Below are positions 25,891 to 35,104 of a stretch of DNA of 64,000 nucleotides, one piece after another. Below the pieces are notes generated by a model. It had not been told where the DNA came from and did not search any database. It was given only the letters and a program-made list of their open reading frames with translations. Source of the DNA: Saccharofermentans sp. (GTDB lineage: Bacteria; Bacillota; Clostridia; Saccharofermentanales; Saccharofermentanaceae); the NCBI GenBank assembly GCA_024403855.1, contig JAKSRC010000006.1:1-64000 (forward strand). The letters run 5' to 3'. Position 1 is the stretch's first letter; every line of letters starts with the position of its first letter. A program made the translations under genes and the position numbers.

Positions 25891-27464
25891 CAGGCCTTGA
25901 CCTCCTCATCTGTAAAAGCTGAATCTTTAGCGATACCGGCAGTCTTACCGTCTTTATTTACAATATTCTTTGCGCCCGTCATCATAAGACCCAATTCTTC
26001 TTTTGTTGTGTGATCACTGTTAACTACGCCCTGAAGCTTGCCATGGCAGATAACCATTATCTTGTCACAGAGTTCAAGCATAACATCAAGGTCCTCGCCG
26101 ACGAATAAGATACCAACGCCCTTTTTCTTCTGCTCATTGAGGATGTTATAAATCGTATAGGATGAATTGATATCCAGACCTCTTACCGGATAAGCTGTTA
26201 CAAGAACATTCGGACCAGCCTTTATCTCACGTCCAAGCAAGACCTTCTGGACATTACCACCGGAAAGGCGTCTAACCGGAGTCTCTGTAGAAGGTGTAAC
26301 TACTTCAAGCTGGTCTATTACTTTCTGAGCCTCTTCACGACCGGACTTACGGTCAACAAAAATGCCCTTTGAATCGTTGTAATTCTTGAGGATCATGTTG
26401 TCTGTGATGGAAAGTGACGGAGCAAGACCCATGCCGAGACGGTCCTCAGGAATGAAGCTCATCGAAATACCGTGATCGAGAATCTTCTTAGGAGACATTC
26501 CTACGATACTCTCACCTTCGTGAATCATCTGGCCTTCTTCAATTTTACGAAGACCTGCAATTGCTTCGCAAAGTTCCTTCTGGCCGGAACCTGCAATTCC
26601 AGCAACACCTAACATCTCTCCGCCTCTTATGTAGAAATTGATGTGGTCAACTGCAATTGCACCTTCATCATTCTTTACTGTGAGATCTCTGATCTCGAGG
26701 AGAGGCTGTGTCTTTTCCATAATAGGACGATCGATATTCAAATCGACCTTATGTCCTACCATAAGCTCGGTGAGTGCCTTCTCATTGGTATCTTTAGTAA
26801 CGACGGTATCAATATATTCACCGTGTCTCAAAACAGCAACTCTGTCAGAAATTGCCATTACTTCATTGAGTTTATGAGTGATGATGATTACTGAATGACC
26901 ATCCTCCTTCATTTTACGAAGGACAGCGAAAAGAGTGTCAATCTCCTGAACTGTAAGAACCGCAGTAGGCTCATCCAGGATGATGATCTTTGCTCCATAG
27001 CAAAGGACTTTAAGTATTTCCAATGTCTGCTTTTCAGAGACAGACATGTTGGCAACAACCTTATCTAAATCTATATCAAAGCCGAACTTTGCGGCTGTAT
27101 TTTCAATTTTTTTGCGGACGTCAGCACCATGAATAAAACGTCCTGCTCCCCTCATTCCGATACGGATATTCTCAAGCGCCGTAAAACGCTCGACCAGCTT
27201 GAAGTGCTGGTGAACCATTCCTATTCCCAATTTACCTGAATCTTCAGGTGAATTAATCTCGACTTTCTTGCCGTCGATAAAAATAGAACCGCTGTCGGGC
27301 ATATAAATACCCGACAGCATGTTCATAAGTGTAGTTTTTCCTGATCCGTTCTCGCCCAGGAGAGCCAATATCTCTCCTTTGGCAAGACCTAAATTGATGT
27401 TTTTATTGGCCGCCACGGGGCCGAAGCTTTTAGATATTCCCTTTAGCTCTATGGCATATTCCAT
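25890..27464 (-). CDS. Nucleoside ABC importer double ATPase (NupO-like)
   Basis: About 524 residues containing two ABC cassettes. The first has Walker A GENGSGKTT, a non-canonical signature (NMSVSEKQ) and Walker B IIILDEPT. The second has GIAGSGQKE, the RRLSGGNVQK signature and VLVTAYPVRGLD in place of a canonical Walker B glutamate, as is common in sugar/nucleoside importers with one degenerate site. The ATG at 27464 has GAGG seven bases upstream. A small AACTA/TAGTT hairpin in the 34-base gap after the BMP gene may lower expression relative to the binding protein. Confidence 0.94.
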   Translation of the reverse strand: MEYAIELKGISKSFGPVAANKNINLGLAKGEILALLGENGSGKTTLMNMLSGIYMPDSGSIFIDGKKVEINSPEDSGKLGIGMVHQHFKLVERFTALENIRIGMRGAGRFIHGADVRKKIENTAAKFGFDIDLDKVVANMSVSEKQTLEILKVLCYGAKIIILDEPTAVLTVQEIDTLFAVLRKMKEDGHSVIIITHKLNEVMAISDRVAVLRHGEYIDTVVTKDTNEKALTELMVGHKVDLNIDRPIMEKTQPLLEIRDLTVKNDEGAIAVDHINFYIRGGEMLGVAGIAGSGQKELCEAIAGLRKIEEGQMIHEGESIVGMSPKKILDHGISMSFIPEDRLGMGLAPSLSITDNMILKNYNDSKGIFVDRKSGREEAQKVIDQLEVVTPSTETPVRRLSGGNVQKVLLGREIKAGPNVLVTAYPVRGLDINSSYTIYNILNEQKKKGVGILFVGEDLDVMLELCDKIMVICHGKLQGVVNSDHTTKEELGLMMTGAKNIVNKDGKTAGIAKDSAFTDEEVKA

Positions 27465-27498
27465 AAAACACCTCACAATAAAACTATTTTTCTAGTTA

Positions 27499-28695
27499 TC
27501 AGTTAACCTGAGTAACACCTTCTACATAGTAGTTCATAGAACCAGTGATAACGCCATCTTCAACAGAAGGGCCACCAGCTGCTACGATCTCTGTACCGTC
27601 ATTTGTAACAAGAGCTGCATCAGTCTTAGCTACTGCAACAGAACCTGCAGCACCGGAGAATGAAAGCTTAACGCCGGAGAATACATCCCACTCACCGGAA
27701 GTCATCATCTTCTTAGCGATGTCGATAGCTTCCTTTGTCTCAGCTGTGCAGTTTGCAGAAATAGCAGAAACGTCAACCAAGCCGGAGTTAAGACCTTCGT
27801 AGTAGTTGCCAACCTTTGTCATGAAGTTTGCAGGATCTTCCATAGCAGCCTTCATAGCTGTTGCATAGTAAGCATCCCAGTTCCAGATAGGAGCTGTGAG
27901 GTGAGCTGCAGGAGCTTCAGCAGTCATATCAGAGTTGTATCCGCAACCGAAAACACCCTTTTCGTTTGCAACGATCTGAGGCTGAGCAGAGTCACAGTGC
28001 TGAGCGATTACGCAGCAACCATATGTGTCGATAAGTGTCTCAGCTGCCTGTCTCTCGAGCTGCTGATCACCCCATGTGGAGATCTCATATACATTAACCT
28101 TAGCTTCAGGGTTAACAGACAAAGCACCGAGAGTGAAACCGTTAATACCTGAACATGTTTCAGCATACTCTGTACCCCAAGCAGAAACATAACCGATATT
28201 GTTGTTTCCTACTTCGAGTGACTTGTATCCTGCAGCGATACCAGCGAGGTAACGAGCCTGATAAATTCTGCCGAAATAGTTGTTGAAGTTCTTGTCATTG
28301 GAAAGATATCCAGTAGCGTGTGAGAAGATGATGTCCGGATATTCCTTAGCCTTCTCATCCATAGCTGTGATATAGCCGAAGCTGATACCGAAAATGATGT
28401 TGCAACCATTACCAGCGAGCTGGTCGATTGCCTGCTTAACCTTCTCGTCATCCTCAGCAACGTTGTCAACGATAAAGAGATCCTTAGCGGGATCAAGACC
28501 AACCTTCTTCATACCCTCTGTGATACCCTTGTGATGAGCATAGGTATAACCAGATGTATCATTCTGGCTGTTGATGTAGATTGCACCTACCTTGAAGCTG
28601 GACTTCTCCTGCTTTGCAGAATTACAGCCTGCGAGTGCGAAGACTGATGTAACTGCAAGTGCAGCAGTAACCAACATCGAAATGAGTTTTTTCAT
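27499..28695 (-). CDS. BMP-family nucleoside-binding lipoprotein
   Basis: About 398 residues. A lipoprotein signal ends in LAGC with acylated Cys24, followed by a periplasmic-binding fold of the BmpA/Med family (KVGAIYINSQNDTSGYTYAHHKG). Captures nucleosides outside the cell for the two permeases. The ATG at 28695 has GGAGG seven bases upstream. Lies 65 bases after xpt with no terminator, so purine base salvage and nucleoside uptake appear coexpressed. Confidence 0.95.
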   Translation of the reverse strand: MKKLISMLVTAALAVTSVFALAGCNSAKQEKSSFKVGAIYINSQNDTSGYTYAHHKGITEGMKKVGLDPAKDLFIVDNVAEDDEKVKQAIDQLAGNGCNIIFGISFGYITAMDEKAKEYPDIIFSHATGYLSNDKNFNNYFGRIYQARYLAGIAAGYKSLEVGNNNIGYVSAWGTEYAETCSGINGFTLGALSVNPEAKVNVYEISTWGDQQLERQAAETLIDTYGCCVIAQHCDSAQPQIVANEKGVFGCGYNSDMTAEAPAAHLTAPIWNWDAYYATAMKAAMEDPANFMTKVGNYYEGLNSGLVDVSAISANCTAETKEAIDIAKKMMTSGEWDVFSGVKLSFSGAAGSVAVAKTDAALVTNDGTEIVAAGGPSVEDGVITGSMNYYVEGVTQVN

Positions 28696-28760
28696 AAACT
28701 GCCTCCGTTCAAAAATGTTATATGCCAAAGAATTGCATATCGTAAGTAATTGAATTCAGA

Positions 28761-29336
28761 TTATTGAGGTCTGAATACCACAGAGTCATCGGTCATTTTG
28801 TCGATAATCGCCAAAGACTCTACCTTTATTCCTTTTGCTCTCAAAGCGTCACCACCCCCCTGGTAACCCTTCTCAATCGCAATAGCACAACCTGCAAGCT
28901 TTGCACCTGCCTGGCCTGTGATATCAATCAAGCCGTTAAGAGCATTTCCCATAGCAAGGAAATCATCAACAATGAGGATATTATCATCACTCTTGATGTA
29001 ATCTCCTGATACCATGATGTCGTAGGTCTGCTGGTGAGTATAAGAGAAAACCTTGGATGTCAGGATATTACCTGCAAGATTGCTGCTCTTATGCTTCTTG
29101 GCAAATACCAAAGGAACTCCAATAGCAACTGCAGCGGCATAAGCCATAGCGATGCCTGAAGATTCGATGGTTAAGACCTTTGTAACATTGTTATCAGCGA
29201 AAAGACGGGCAATTTCTTCGCCCATTTCCTTGAGGAGAGTTGTATCAATCTGCTGATTCAGAAAACTGCCTACTTTGAGAACTTCACCCGGCAGAACCTG
29301 ACCTTCAGTGAGGATCTTTTGTTCTAACGCTAAGAT
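28761..29336 (-). CDS. xpt: Xanthine phosphoribosyltransferase, unusual start codon
   Basis: Converts xanthine and PRPP to XMP. The body matches Xpt throughout: KVGSFLNQQID, TIESSGIA, FAKKHKS, the PRPP loop ILIVDDFLAMGNALNG and IEKGYQGGGD. No ATG exists where homologues begin. An ATC at 29334-29336 lies eight bases after a perfect AAGGAGG and gives 191 residues, the normal length; a GTG at 29343-29345 overlaps the ribosome site itself. Upstream TTG frames run through the promoter. The start is therefore uncertain; identity is firm. First gene of the purine uptake operon. No purine riboswitch is visible in its leader. Confidence 0.92.
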   Translation of the reverse strand: MLALEQKILTEGQVLPGEVLKVGSFLNQQIDTTLLKEMGEEIARLFADNNVTKVLTIESSGIAMAYAAAVAIGVPLVFAKKHKSSNLAGNILTSKVFSYTHQQTYDIMVSGDYIKSDDNILIVDDFLAMGNALNGLIDITGQAGAKLAGCAIAIEKGYQGGGDALRAKGIKVESLAIIDKMTDDSVVFRPQ

Positions 29337-29385
29337 AAGAACCACCTCCTTAACGGATTTGCATACGGAATAAAAAACATCTTTA

Positions 29386-29414
29386 ATATTATTATTATTA
29401 CAAAAGTGTGTCAA
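29386..29414 (-). promoter_or_regulatory. xpt-nucleoside transporter promoter
   Basis: Leftward TTGACA (29409-29414), 17-base spacer, TAATAT (29386-29391): a near-consensus sigma-A promoter. The resulting ~45-base leader is too short for a purine aptamer. Confidence 0.8.
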
Positions 29415-29504
29415 ACACAAAAAACAGTACTCATGACCAATTATTAAGTGAAATAAAGGCCAAAGATTAGACTATGTGTTTTCGCAAATAAAAAAGTCCC
29501 TAAA

Positions 29505-30161
29505 TCAGCTCTGTGGAATGTAATCACTGATGCCTTTTGCAAATACTGCCGGCATCTCTTCTGCAAGGTCCATACCACCTGCGATTACTTTCTCTTTCGG
29601 AATAAGATTCTCCTCATAACCGCTTCCCAGACAATAGTAAAGTGAACTTCCCTCACCGGTATGAGATCTCCTGTGCATCAGAATATTACCTATGATTTCA
29701 GAAGATCCATCGCCAATAGCTATAACCGGCACGGCATTTTGTGAAATACAATCAAGAAGAGCTTCTTTTGCAGTATCAGACAGCTCCACGTCTCCGTAAA
29801 TCACGATAAAAAGATATCTTGAGTAGTCATCCGGAAAAACTTCGTTTGTGACTTTCTCATTCTCGTCACGACTGACAATGTGGAAAGAGTGTCCTTTAAC
29901 CGGAAGATTATCAAAAGAGACGGTTTCAGGAGAAATAACCTGTGTAACAGACGCGATATGCTCATATTCCGAAGGCATCTCACCAATCCAGAATATAGTG
30001 ATGTCCTGACCTGAAATCTCATCAAGTCTTGCATCAAGCGCCTGTTTACGGTCAATTACTTCCTGTCTTTTTGAAGTAGAACCAAAAAGGATTGCGATGA
30101 ACAATAAGAACATCGCAGCGAAAAAAGTAAGAACAACAAATCCTGTCTTACCTCTGCTCAT
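29505..30161 (-). CDS. Membrane-anchored hypothetical protein
   Basis: A 218-residue protein with one N-terminal membrane helix (GFVVLTFFAAMFLLFIAIL), then a coiled-coil-like charged stretch and a soluble alpha/beta domain facing outside. I recognise no family or catalytic motif. It follows the SseB-like gene with a 2-base gap at the end of the malQ-glpK unit. Function unknown. Confidence 0.75.
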   Translation of the reverse strand: MSRGKTGFVVLTFFAAMFLLFIAILFGSTSKRQEVIDRKQALDARLDEISGQDITIFWIGEMPSEYEHIASVTQVISPETVSFDNLPVKGHSFHIVSRDENEKVTNEVFPDDYSRYLFIVIYGDVELSDTAKEALLDCISQNAVPVIAIGDGSSEIIGNILMHRRSHTGEGSSLYYCLGSGYEENLIPKEKVIAGGMDLAEEMPAVFAKGISDYIPQS

Positions 30162-30163
30162 TT

Positions 30164-30907
30164 TCAGTTGTCATCCCTTGCAACAAAAGGCTTAACACCT
30201 TCGATTACTTTCTGAGCAAAATCTTCACGACTCGAAACAACCATAGCATCCATGTTATCGAGATAAGGAAGGCTGTACTTCTTGAGGTTTTCGAGAGTGT
30301 AGTTCAAAGGTTCACCCTCGCCTTCGCAATTGGCAACAATGAGCCAGATGAGGCGATCTGTGCCATTTTCGCGCATAAGTCTTACCCAGATTTCGGATAC
30401 TGTAGGCTCGATCAGGAGATAACCTGATAACGCTTTCTTCAATTCCGGCGGATATTTGTCGGGCTCACCGACTTTTGCTGTGCCATCTCCTCCGATACCC
30501 ATCTGGGCAGCGATCATCTTGAGCATGTCATAACCGAACAGAACTTCTTCTGAACCGGGATTAATAACAAATCCGGAGAGTCCCATCTGGGGTGCCATTA
30601 CAACATCAATAAGATCTGCAAAGCCTGCGACTACGCCATTCTGCGGCTCTTTATTCTTTTCGAAAGCAACTTCAAAACTATCAGAATCGCAGTAAACGAC
30701 CATATATTTAAGGCCTTTGGAATCGCTTACGGCATGGAATCTGTAATCACCTTCGGAACCGTCAACAGGGACAAGGAATTTAGATACAGCTGCCTCTTTC
30801 AAAACGGCAATCATGTTCTCTTCTGAACTGTTATTTCTTATAGAACCGAGAAGTTCTACTAATTTCTCGTTCTCGATCTTCTCGATTTTTCCGCTGTTAT
30901 CGCTCAT
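30164..30907 (-). CDS. SseB-like (enhanced serine sensitivity) protein
   Basis: A 247-residue soluble protein. The N-terminal half (AAVSKFLVPVDG...KYMVVYCD...INPGSEEVLF) matches the SseB N-terminal domain, and the C-terminal half has an SseB-like beta-rich pattern. The family is widespread in Firmicutes and its biochemical role is unclear. Located between the AEC transporter and a membrane hypothetical, with 2- to 15-base gaps. Confidence 0.75.
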   Translation of the reverse strand: MSDNSGKIEKIENEKLVELLGSIRNNSSEENMIAVLKEAAVSKFLVPVDGSEGDYRFHAVSDSKGLKYMVVYCDSDSFEVAFEKNKEPQNGVVAGFADLIDVVMAPQMGLSGFVINPGSEEVLFGYDMLKMIAAQMGIGGDGTAKVGEPDKYPPELKKALSGYLLIEPTVSEIWVRLMRENGTDRLIWLIVANCEGEGEPLNYTLENLKKYSLPYLDNMDAMVVSSREDFAQKVIEGVKPFVARDDN

Positions 30908-30922
30908 TTCCTTACCTCACTA

Positions 30923-31852
30923 TTAAAATACAAATTTGACTGCCCATACCCAGAAAACAAGGGTTACGAGCATGAACACCATTGAAAGTGACACTGTTCT
31001 AGCCGCAAAATGTGGTGCGACATCGTGATTTTCCGAATACATAACGTTCATACTGCCACAAGGCAAAGCTCCCATAAGAACAATAACGCTCTTTGTCTCA
31101 GAAGACATCGGGAAGAAAAGTGATGCCAAAAGGACCATGCCCATTATAAAAGCCGGCATCACAATAAGTCTCAGTGCTGAAACGATATATGCTTTCTTGT
31201 CTGTAAGGAGCTTTTTGAGCTTAACCTGAGCCAGCATGGAACCCATAATCATCATAGACATAGGTACAGTCATATCGCCGATAAGCTTGAATGTTTCTCC
31301 TAAAAATGCAGGCATTCTCCATGGCAATACGAAAAGCACGATCGCAAGAACCGATGAAAGTGACACGGGATTCTTGAATATCTCGAAAACTCTGAATTTT
31401 GCTTTTCGCGAAAAGAGATATATCGCATATGTATAGAAAAACAGGTTATAGCAAAGATTAAATACAGCTGCGAGAAGAAGTCCGTATTTTCCAAATAATG
31501 ACTCCATCAGAGGGAATCCTACAAATCCGGTATTCGCAAAAACCGTGCATGTAACCATGATCCTTCGTTCATCTTCAGGCATCTTTGCTTTTCGTAATGA
31601 AAGCCTCAATACAATAAGTGATGTCGCATAATATACGATAGCGATAGAAGCACAGATAATCATGCCGTTTACGGCATCCAAAGAATACTCATGCTGACTG
31701 GAATTCAGGATCATGAACGGCAAAACGGCTGTAAGAAGGACCTTTGACAAAGCCTTTTCCGCTACGTGATCAATAACTTTGGTCTTATTCAGAACAAAGC
31801 CCAAAGCAAGGAATATCAATATTTTCGCGAAGACCAAATAAACCTGAACCAT
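30923..31852 (-). CDS. AEC-family (auxin efflux carrier-like) transporter
   Basis: A 309-residue permease with about ten membrane segments; the N-terminal LALGFVLNKTKVID and LLTAVLPFMILNS stretches are typical of bacterial AEC carriers, which often move dicarboxylates such as malate. Substrate unknown. It lies 4 bases after glpK, so likely cotranscribed with malQ and glpK. Confidence 0.9.
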   Translation of the reverse strand: MVQVYLVFAKILIFLALGFVLNKTKVIDHVAEKALSKVLLTAVLPFMILNSSQHEYSLDAVNGMIICASIAIVYYATSLIVLRLSLRKAKMPEDERRIMVTCTVFANTGFVGFPLMESLFGKYGLLLAAVFNLCYNLFFYTYAIYLFSRKAKFRVFEIFKNPVSLSSVLAIVLFVLPWRMPAFLGETFKLIGDMTVPMSMMIMGSMLAQVKLKKLLTDKKAYIVSALRLIVMPAFIMGMVLLASLFFPMSSETKSVIVLMGALPCGSMNVMYSENHDVAPHFAARTVSLSMVFMLVTLVFWVWAVKFVF

Positions 31853-31856
31853 TAAA

Positions 31857-33395
31857 TCAATCGTTGCCTGAAAGAAGCGTTGCTCTTACGGCTGAACGAT
31901 AACCCTCCATTTTCTCGGATACTTCATATGCTGACATTTTAGGGCTATACGAAGCACCAGCTTTATAGAACTGACTTGTCTGATCGACGGAATCAAATAT
32001 ACCGGCACTTATTCCGGCACAAAGGCCTACACCCATGGCAGTCATCTCATCACTTAATGCTCTTGTGACTGTAACGCCCAAAAGGTCTGACTGAAGCTGC
32101 ATAAGGAATGTGCTTGCACATACACCGCCGTCTACTTTCATCTGACCTGCTTTAATGCCGGTGTCATCAGTCATGAGGTTAACTAATTCTGTTACCTGGT
32201 AAGCAATCGATTCGACGCCTGCTCTGACTATCTGAGCTCTGCCCGTACCTCTTGTAAGACCTGTTAAGATTCCTCTTGCATCAGGCTTCCAGTAAGGTGC
32301 GCCAAGTCCGGTAAATGCTGGAACAAGATATACTCCACCCGCATCTTCTATTGAATTACAAATAGGATCACAGTCAGATGGTGTACTAATGAAGCAAAGC
32401 TCATCTTTAAGCCAGCTTATAACAGAACCTGCCTGGAAAATACTTCCTTCGAGAGCGTAACTTGTTACACCGTTAACTGACCATGCACAGGAAGTAAGAA
32501 GTCCGTTCTTGGAGAATACCGGCTCTGTACCGAGATTCATAAGTGTGAAACTTCCTGTTCCGTATGTGGTTTTGGAATCACCTTTATTTATTGCGTTCTG
32601 GCCCAACAAAGCGGCCGGCTGATCGCCTAACACACCGGTTATCTTAACTCCGTTTATGGACATGAGAACTTCTATCTCTTCATCCGTAAATCCGGAATCT
32701 TTCAAGGTAAATTCGTTGAGATCGATCTTGCCGTAATCAGCACAGGACTCCAGTGGCTTTGCGAGCGCCTTTTCGGGAATTCCGAAAAGATCCAGAAATA
32801 CCTTGTCGTATTCTTTCTTTGCTATGTCGAAAAGCATTGTTCGTGAGCAATTCGAATAGTCTGAAGCATAAGACTTACCGCCTGTAAGCCTGTATACCAG
32901 GAATCCGTCAATCGTCGAAAGCAGAACTTCTCCGGCTTCACAGCGCTCTTTCAGATCCCTGTTATTTTCGATAAGCCAACGCATTTTGGTAGCAGAAAAA
33001 TAAGGGTCGATCTTAAGACCTGTAATCTCCGTAATTCTTCTGCTCTGCTCTCTTATCTCAGGGCGTCTGCAGATATCTGAAGTTCTTCTGCACTGCCAGA
33101 CTATTGCCTTATCCAAAGGCTTACCTGTCAGCGAAAAGGCAACAGTCGTCTCACGCTGGTTAGTTATACCCATGCAAGCGATATTGCCCTTTGCTTCAGG
33201 ATGCTCCATTAAAAGCATTGAAATAGCTTTGAGAACAGAGAGATATATTTCCTCTGCATCGTGACTTACCCATCCCGGCTGAGGATAGTACTGCTTAAAT
33301 GGCACATGCGTACCATTAGAAAGATTACCGTCCTCATCGAGGAGAAAAGCCTTTGTGGAAGTCGTTCCCTGATCGATGCAAAGAATATATCTCAT
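31857..33395 (-). CDS. glpK: Glycerol kinase
   Basis: Phosphorylates glycerol to glycerol-3-phosphate. About 512 residues of the FGGY family: DQGTTSTKAFLLDEDG at the N-terminus, WQCRRTSDICR, GVLGDQPAALLGQ, the TYGTGSFTLMN loop and ALEGSIFQAGSVISWLKDEL, which fit GlpK better than other FGGY kinases. The ATG at 33395 lies seven bases after AAGGAG; an ATG two codons earlier is too close. No glpF or glpD is near; it follows malQ by 11 bases, an unusual pairing. Confidence 0.95.
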   Translation of the reverse strand: MRYILCIDQGTTSTKAFLLDEDGNLSNGTHVPFKQYYPQPGWVSHDAEEIYLSVLKAISMLLMEHPEAKGNIACMGITNQRETTVAFSLTGKPLDKAIVWQCRRTSDICRRPEIREQSRRITEITGLKIDPYFSATKMRWLIENNRDLKERCEAGEVLLSTIDGFLVYRLTGGKSYASDYSNCSRTMLFDIAKKEYDKVFLDLFGIPEKALAKPLESCADYGKIDLNEFTLKDSGFTDEEIEVLMSINGVKITGVLGDQPAALLGQNAINKGDSKTTYGTGSFTLMNLGTEPVFSKNGLLTSCAWSVNGVTSYALEGSIFQAGSVISWLKDELCFISTPSDCDPICNSIEDAGGVYLVPAFTGLGAPYWKPDARGILTGLTRGTGRAQIVRAGVESIAYQVTELVNLMTDDTGIKAGQMKVDGGVCASTFLMQLQSDLLGVTVTRALSDEMTAMGVGLCAGISAGIFDSVDQTSQFYKAGASYSPKMSAYEVSEKMEGYRSAVRATLLSGND

Positions 33396-33406
33396 TAGCA
33401 TTCTCC

Positions 33407-35032
33407 TTATCTGAAATAGATTCGGTTAAGATCCTGGTACCATTTGTTATCGATGGAATCCAAGTCCTCTTTTGTAAACCTTACAACCCAGTTGCCGGTA
33501 GGTGTTCCGGGAATATTCATTCTCGTATCAGCACCATAACCTAACATATCCTGGATAGGAATGATCGTAACATCAGCGTGGCTCATCCAGAGTGTCTTGA
33601 TAATCGATCTGCATGAACCGCTGTGTGAACCGCCATCGCCCCAGTTATCGCCTGTAAATCCACAATATTCAAGGCAAGTCTTACGAACATCTTCTCTGCT
33701 GTCCCAAAGCCATCCGAGAATTGTGTTGTTATCGTGTGTGCCTGTATAAGCTACACAATTCTTGTTGTAGTTATGAGGCAGGAATGAACTGTCGTCACCG
33801 GGATAGAATGTAAACTGCATTACGCGCATTCCGGGAATTCCGACTTTGCTCATAAAGTCCGCAAGATCAGGTGTAACTTCACCAAGGTCTTCAGCGATAA
33901 GTCTTGATCTGTCATTGAATTTCTTATCGTAAGCCGCAAAGAAGTCATGGCCAGGACCAGGAATCCACTTACCATCTCTTGCATTCTCAGCATTCGCATC
34001 AATCTCGCAGTAAGAAGAGAAAGCGCGGAAATGGTCAATTCTCAGATAGTCGAAAAGCTTGAAGTTGTCCTCAAGTCTTGACATCCACCATGAATAGCCA
34101 TCTTCTTTCATCTTCTTCCAGTCGTAGATAGGGTTACCCCAGAGCTGTCCGTCTTCACAGAAGTAATCCGGAGGTACGCCTGCAACAGAATCGAAAACGA
34201 GAGCTTCCGGCTTAGGTTTTCTGGGTTCCTTAAAAGGTTCGCCCTTCTCATCAACCTCACCTTTTTCGATGGCCTTCTTGTACTTATCCATCGCCTTCTC
34301 GTATTCTTTGCGAATCTTATTAACCTTGGTTGCGGAAGCCATCTTGAAGAAATCTCTGCTTGCCCAAACGTCAGCGGAATCTCCGGAAACGTAGAACGGA
34401 ATATCACCGATAATGGAGATGCCGAGATCGTTGATCTCTTTCTTGATAGTAGACCATTCATCAAAGAACAGATACTGAACGAATCCGTGATATCTGTAGT
34501 TCGGATTATTCTTAAGTCCGTCTACAGCATCCTTATCGTAATTTTTAAGGCTTGTATCAGACCATTCCCACCACGGCTTGCCGAAATCAGCATCCTTGAC
34601 AGTCTGGTAAGCTGCAACATCCTGAACCCACTTATTCTTTTCAATGAACTTATCAGCTTTTGCGAGCAAATCCTTATCCGCACGGTCAAAGGCCTTTCTC
34701 AAAAGTTCATCTCTGTTGGTTCTCAAGAAATCGTAGTCAATACGCCACTTGTTCTGGGTATATTCAGCCTGCTGAACTTCAGCAGATGTAAGAAGTCCTC
34801 TCTTTTCGAGTCTTCTCGGATCGATAAAAAGCCAGTTACCTGCAAAAGCTGAAAAGCTCTGATAGGGTGAATTACCCATACCAGGGTACGAAAAAGGCAA
34901 TACCTGCCAGTATTTCATTCCCTGTGAAGCCAACTGCTTCGCAAAATCGATTGCTTCCTGCCCGATAACGCCCGTCCCGAAAGGGCCCGGCAGGGAGCTA
35001 ATGTGCATAAGAACGCCACCTCCACGTCTCAT
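33407..35032 (-). CDS. malQ: 4-alpha-glucanotransferase (amylomaltase)
   Basis: Family GH77 enzyme that transfers maltodextrin segments between glucans. The 541 residues include HISSLPGPFGTG, WQVLPFSYPG, the LRIDHFRAF strand with the nucleophile Asp, and IAEDLGEV with the acid/base Glu. A Lys-rich insertion lies near residues 240-265. It heads a leftward unit of five closely spaced genes (malQ, glpK, AEC transporter, SseB-like, hypothetical). No glycogen or maltose transporter genes are adjacent. Confidence 0.96.
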   Translation of the reverse strand: MRRGGGVLMHISSLPGPFGTGVIGQEAIDFAKQLASQGMKYWQVLPFSYPGMGNSPYQSFSAFAGNWLFIDPRRLEKRGLLTSAEVQQAEYTQNKWRIDYDFLRTNRDELLRKAFDRADKDLLAKADKFIEKNKWVQDVAAYQTVKDADFGKPWWEWSDTSLKNYDKDAVDGLKNNPNYRYHGFVQYLFFDEWSTIKKEINDLGISIIGDIPFYVSGDSADVWASRDFFKMASATKVNKIRKEYEKAMDKYKKAIEKGEVDEKGEPFKEPRKPKPEALVFDSVAGVPPDYFCEDGQLWGNPIYDWKKMKEDGYSWWMSRLEDNFKLFDYLRIDHFRAFSSYCEIDANAENARDGKWIPGPGHDFFAAYDKKFNDRSRLIAEDLGEVTPDLADFMSKVGIPGMRVMQFTFYPGDDSSFLPHNYNKNCVAYTGTHDNNTILGWLWDSREDVRKTCLEYCGFTGDNWGDGGSHSGSCRSIIKTLWMSHADVTIIPIQDMLGYGADTRMNIPGTPTGNWVVRFTKEDLDSIDNKWYQDLNRIYFR

Positions 35033-35104
35033 TGTTTGTAATTCCTTTCCTTCTTTTATATAATTACTTGTCTATCAGGATATTATACATTTATTGAGGG
35101 TAAA

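Noticed and set aside
29343..29504. Purine riboswitch upstream of xpt
   Set aside because: Expected from Bacillus, but the leader from the TTGACA promoter is only about 45 bases and none of the aptamer core sequences is present.
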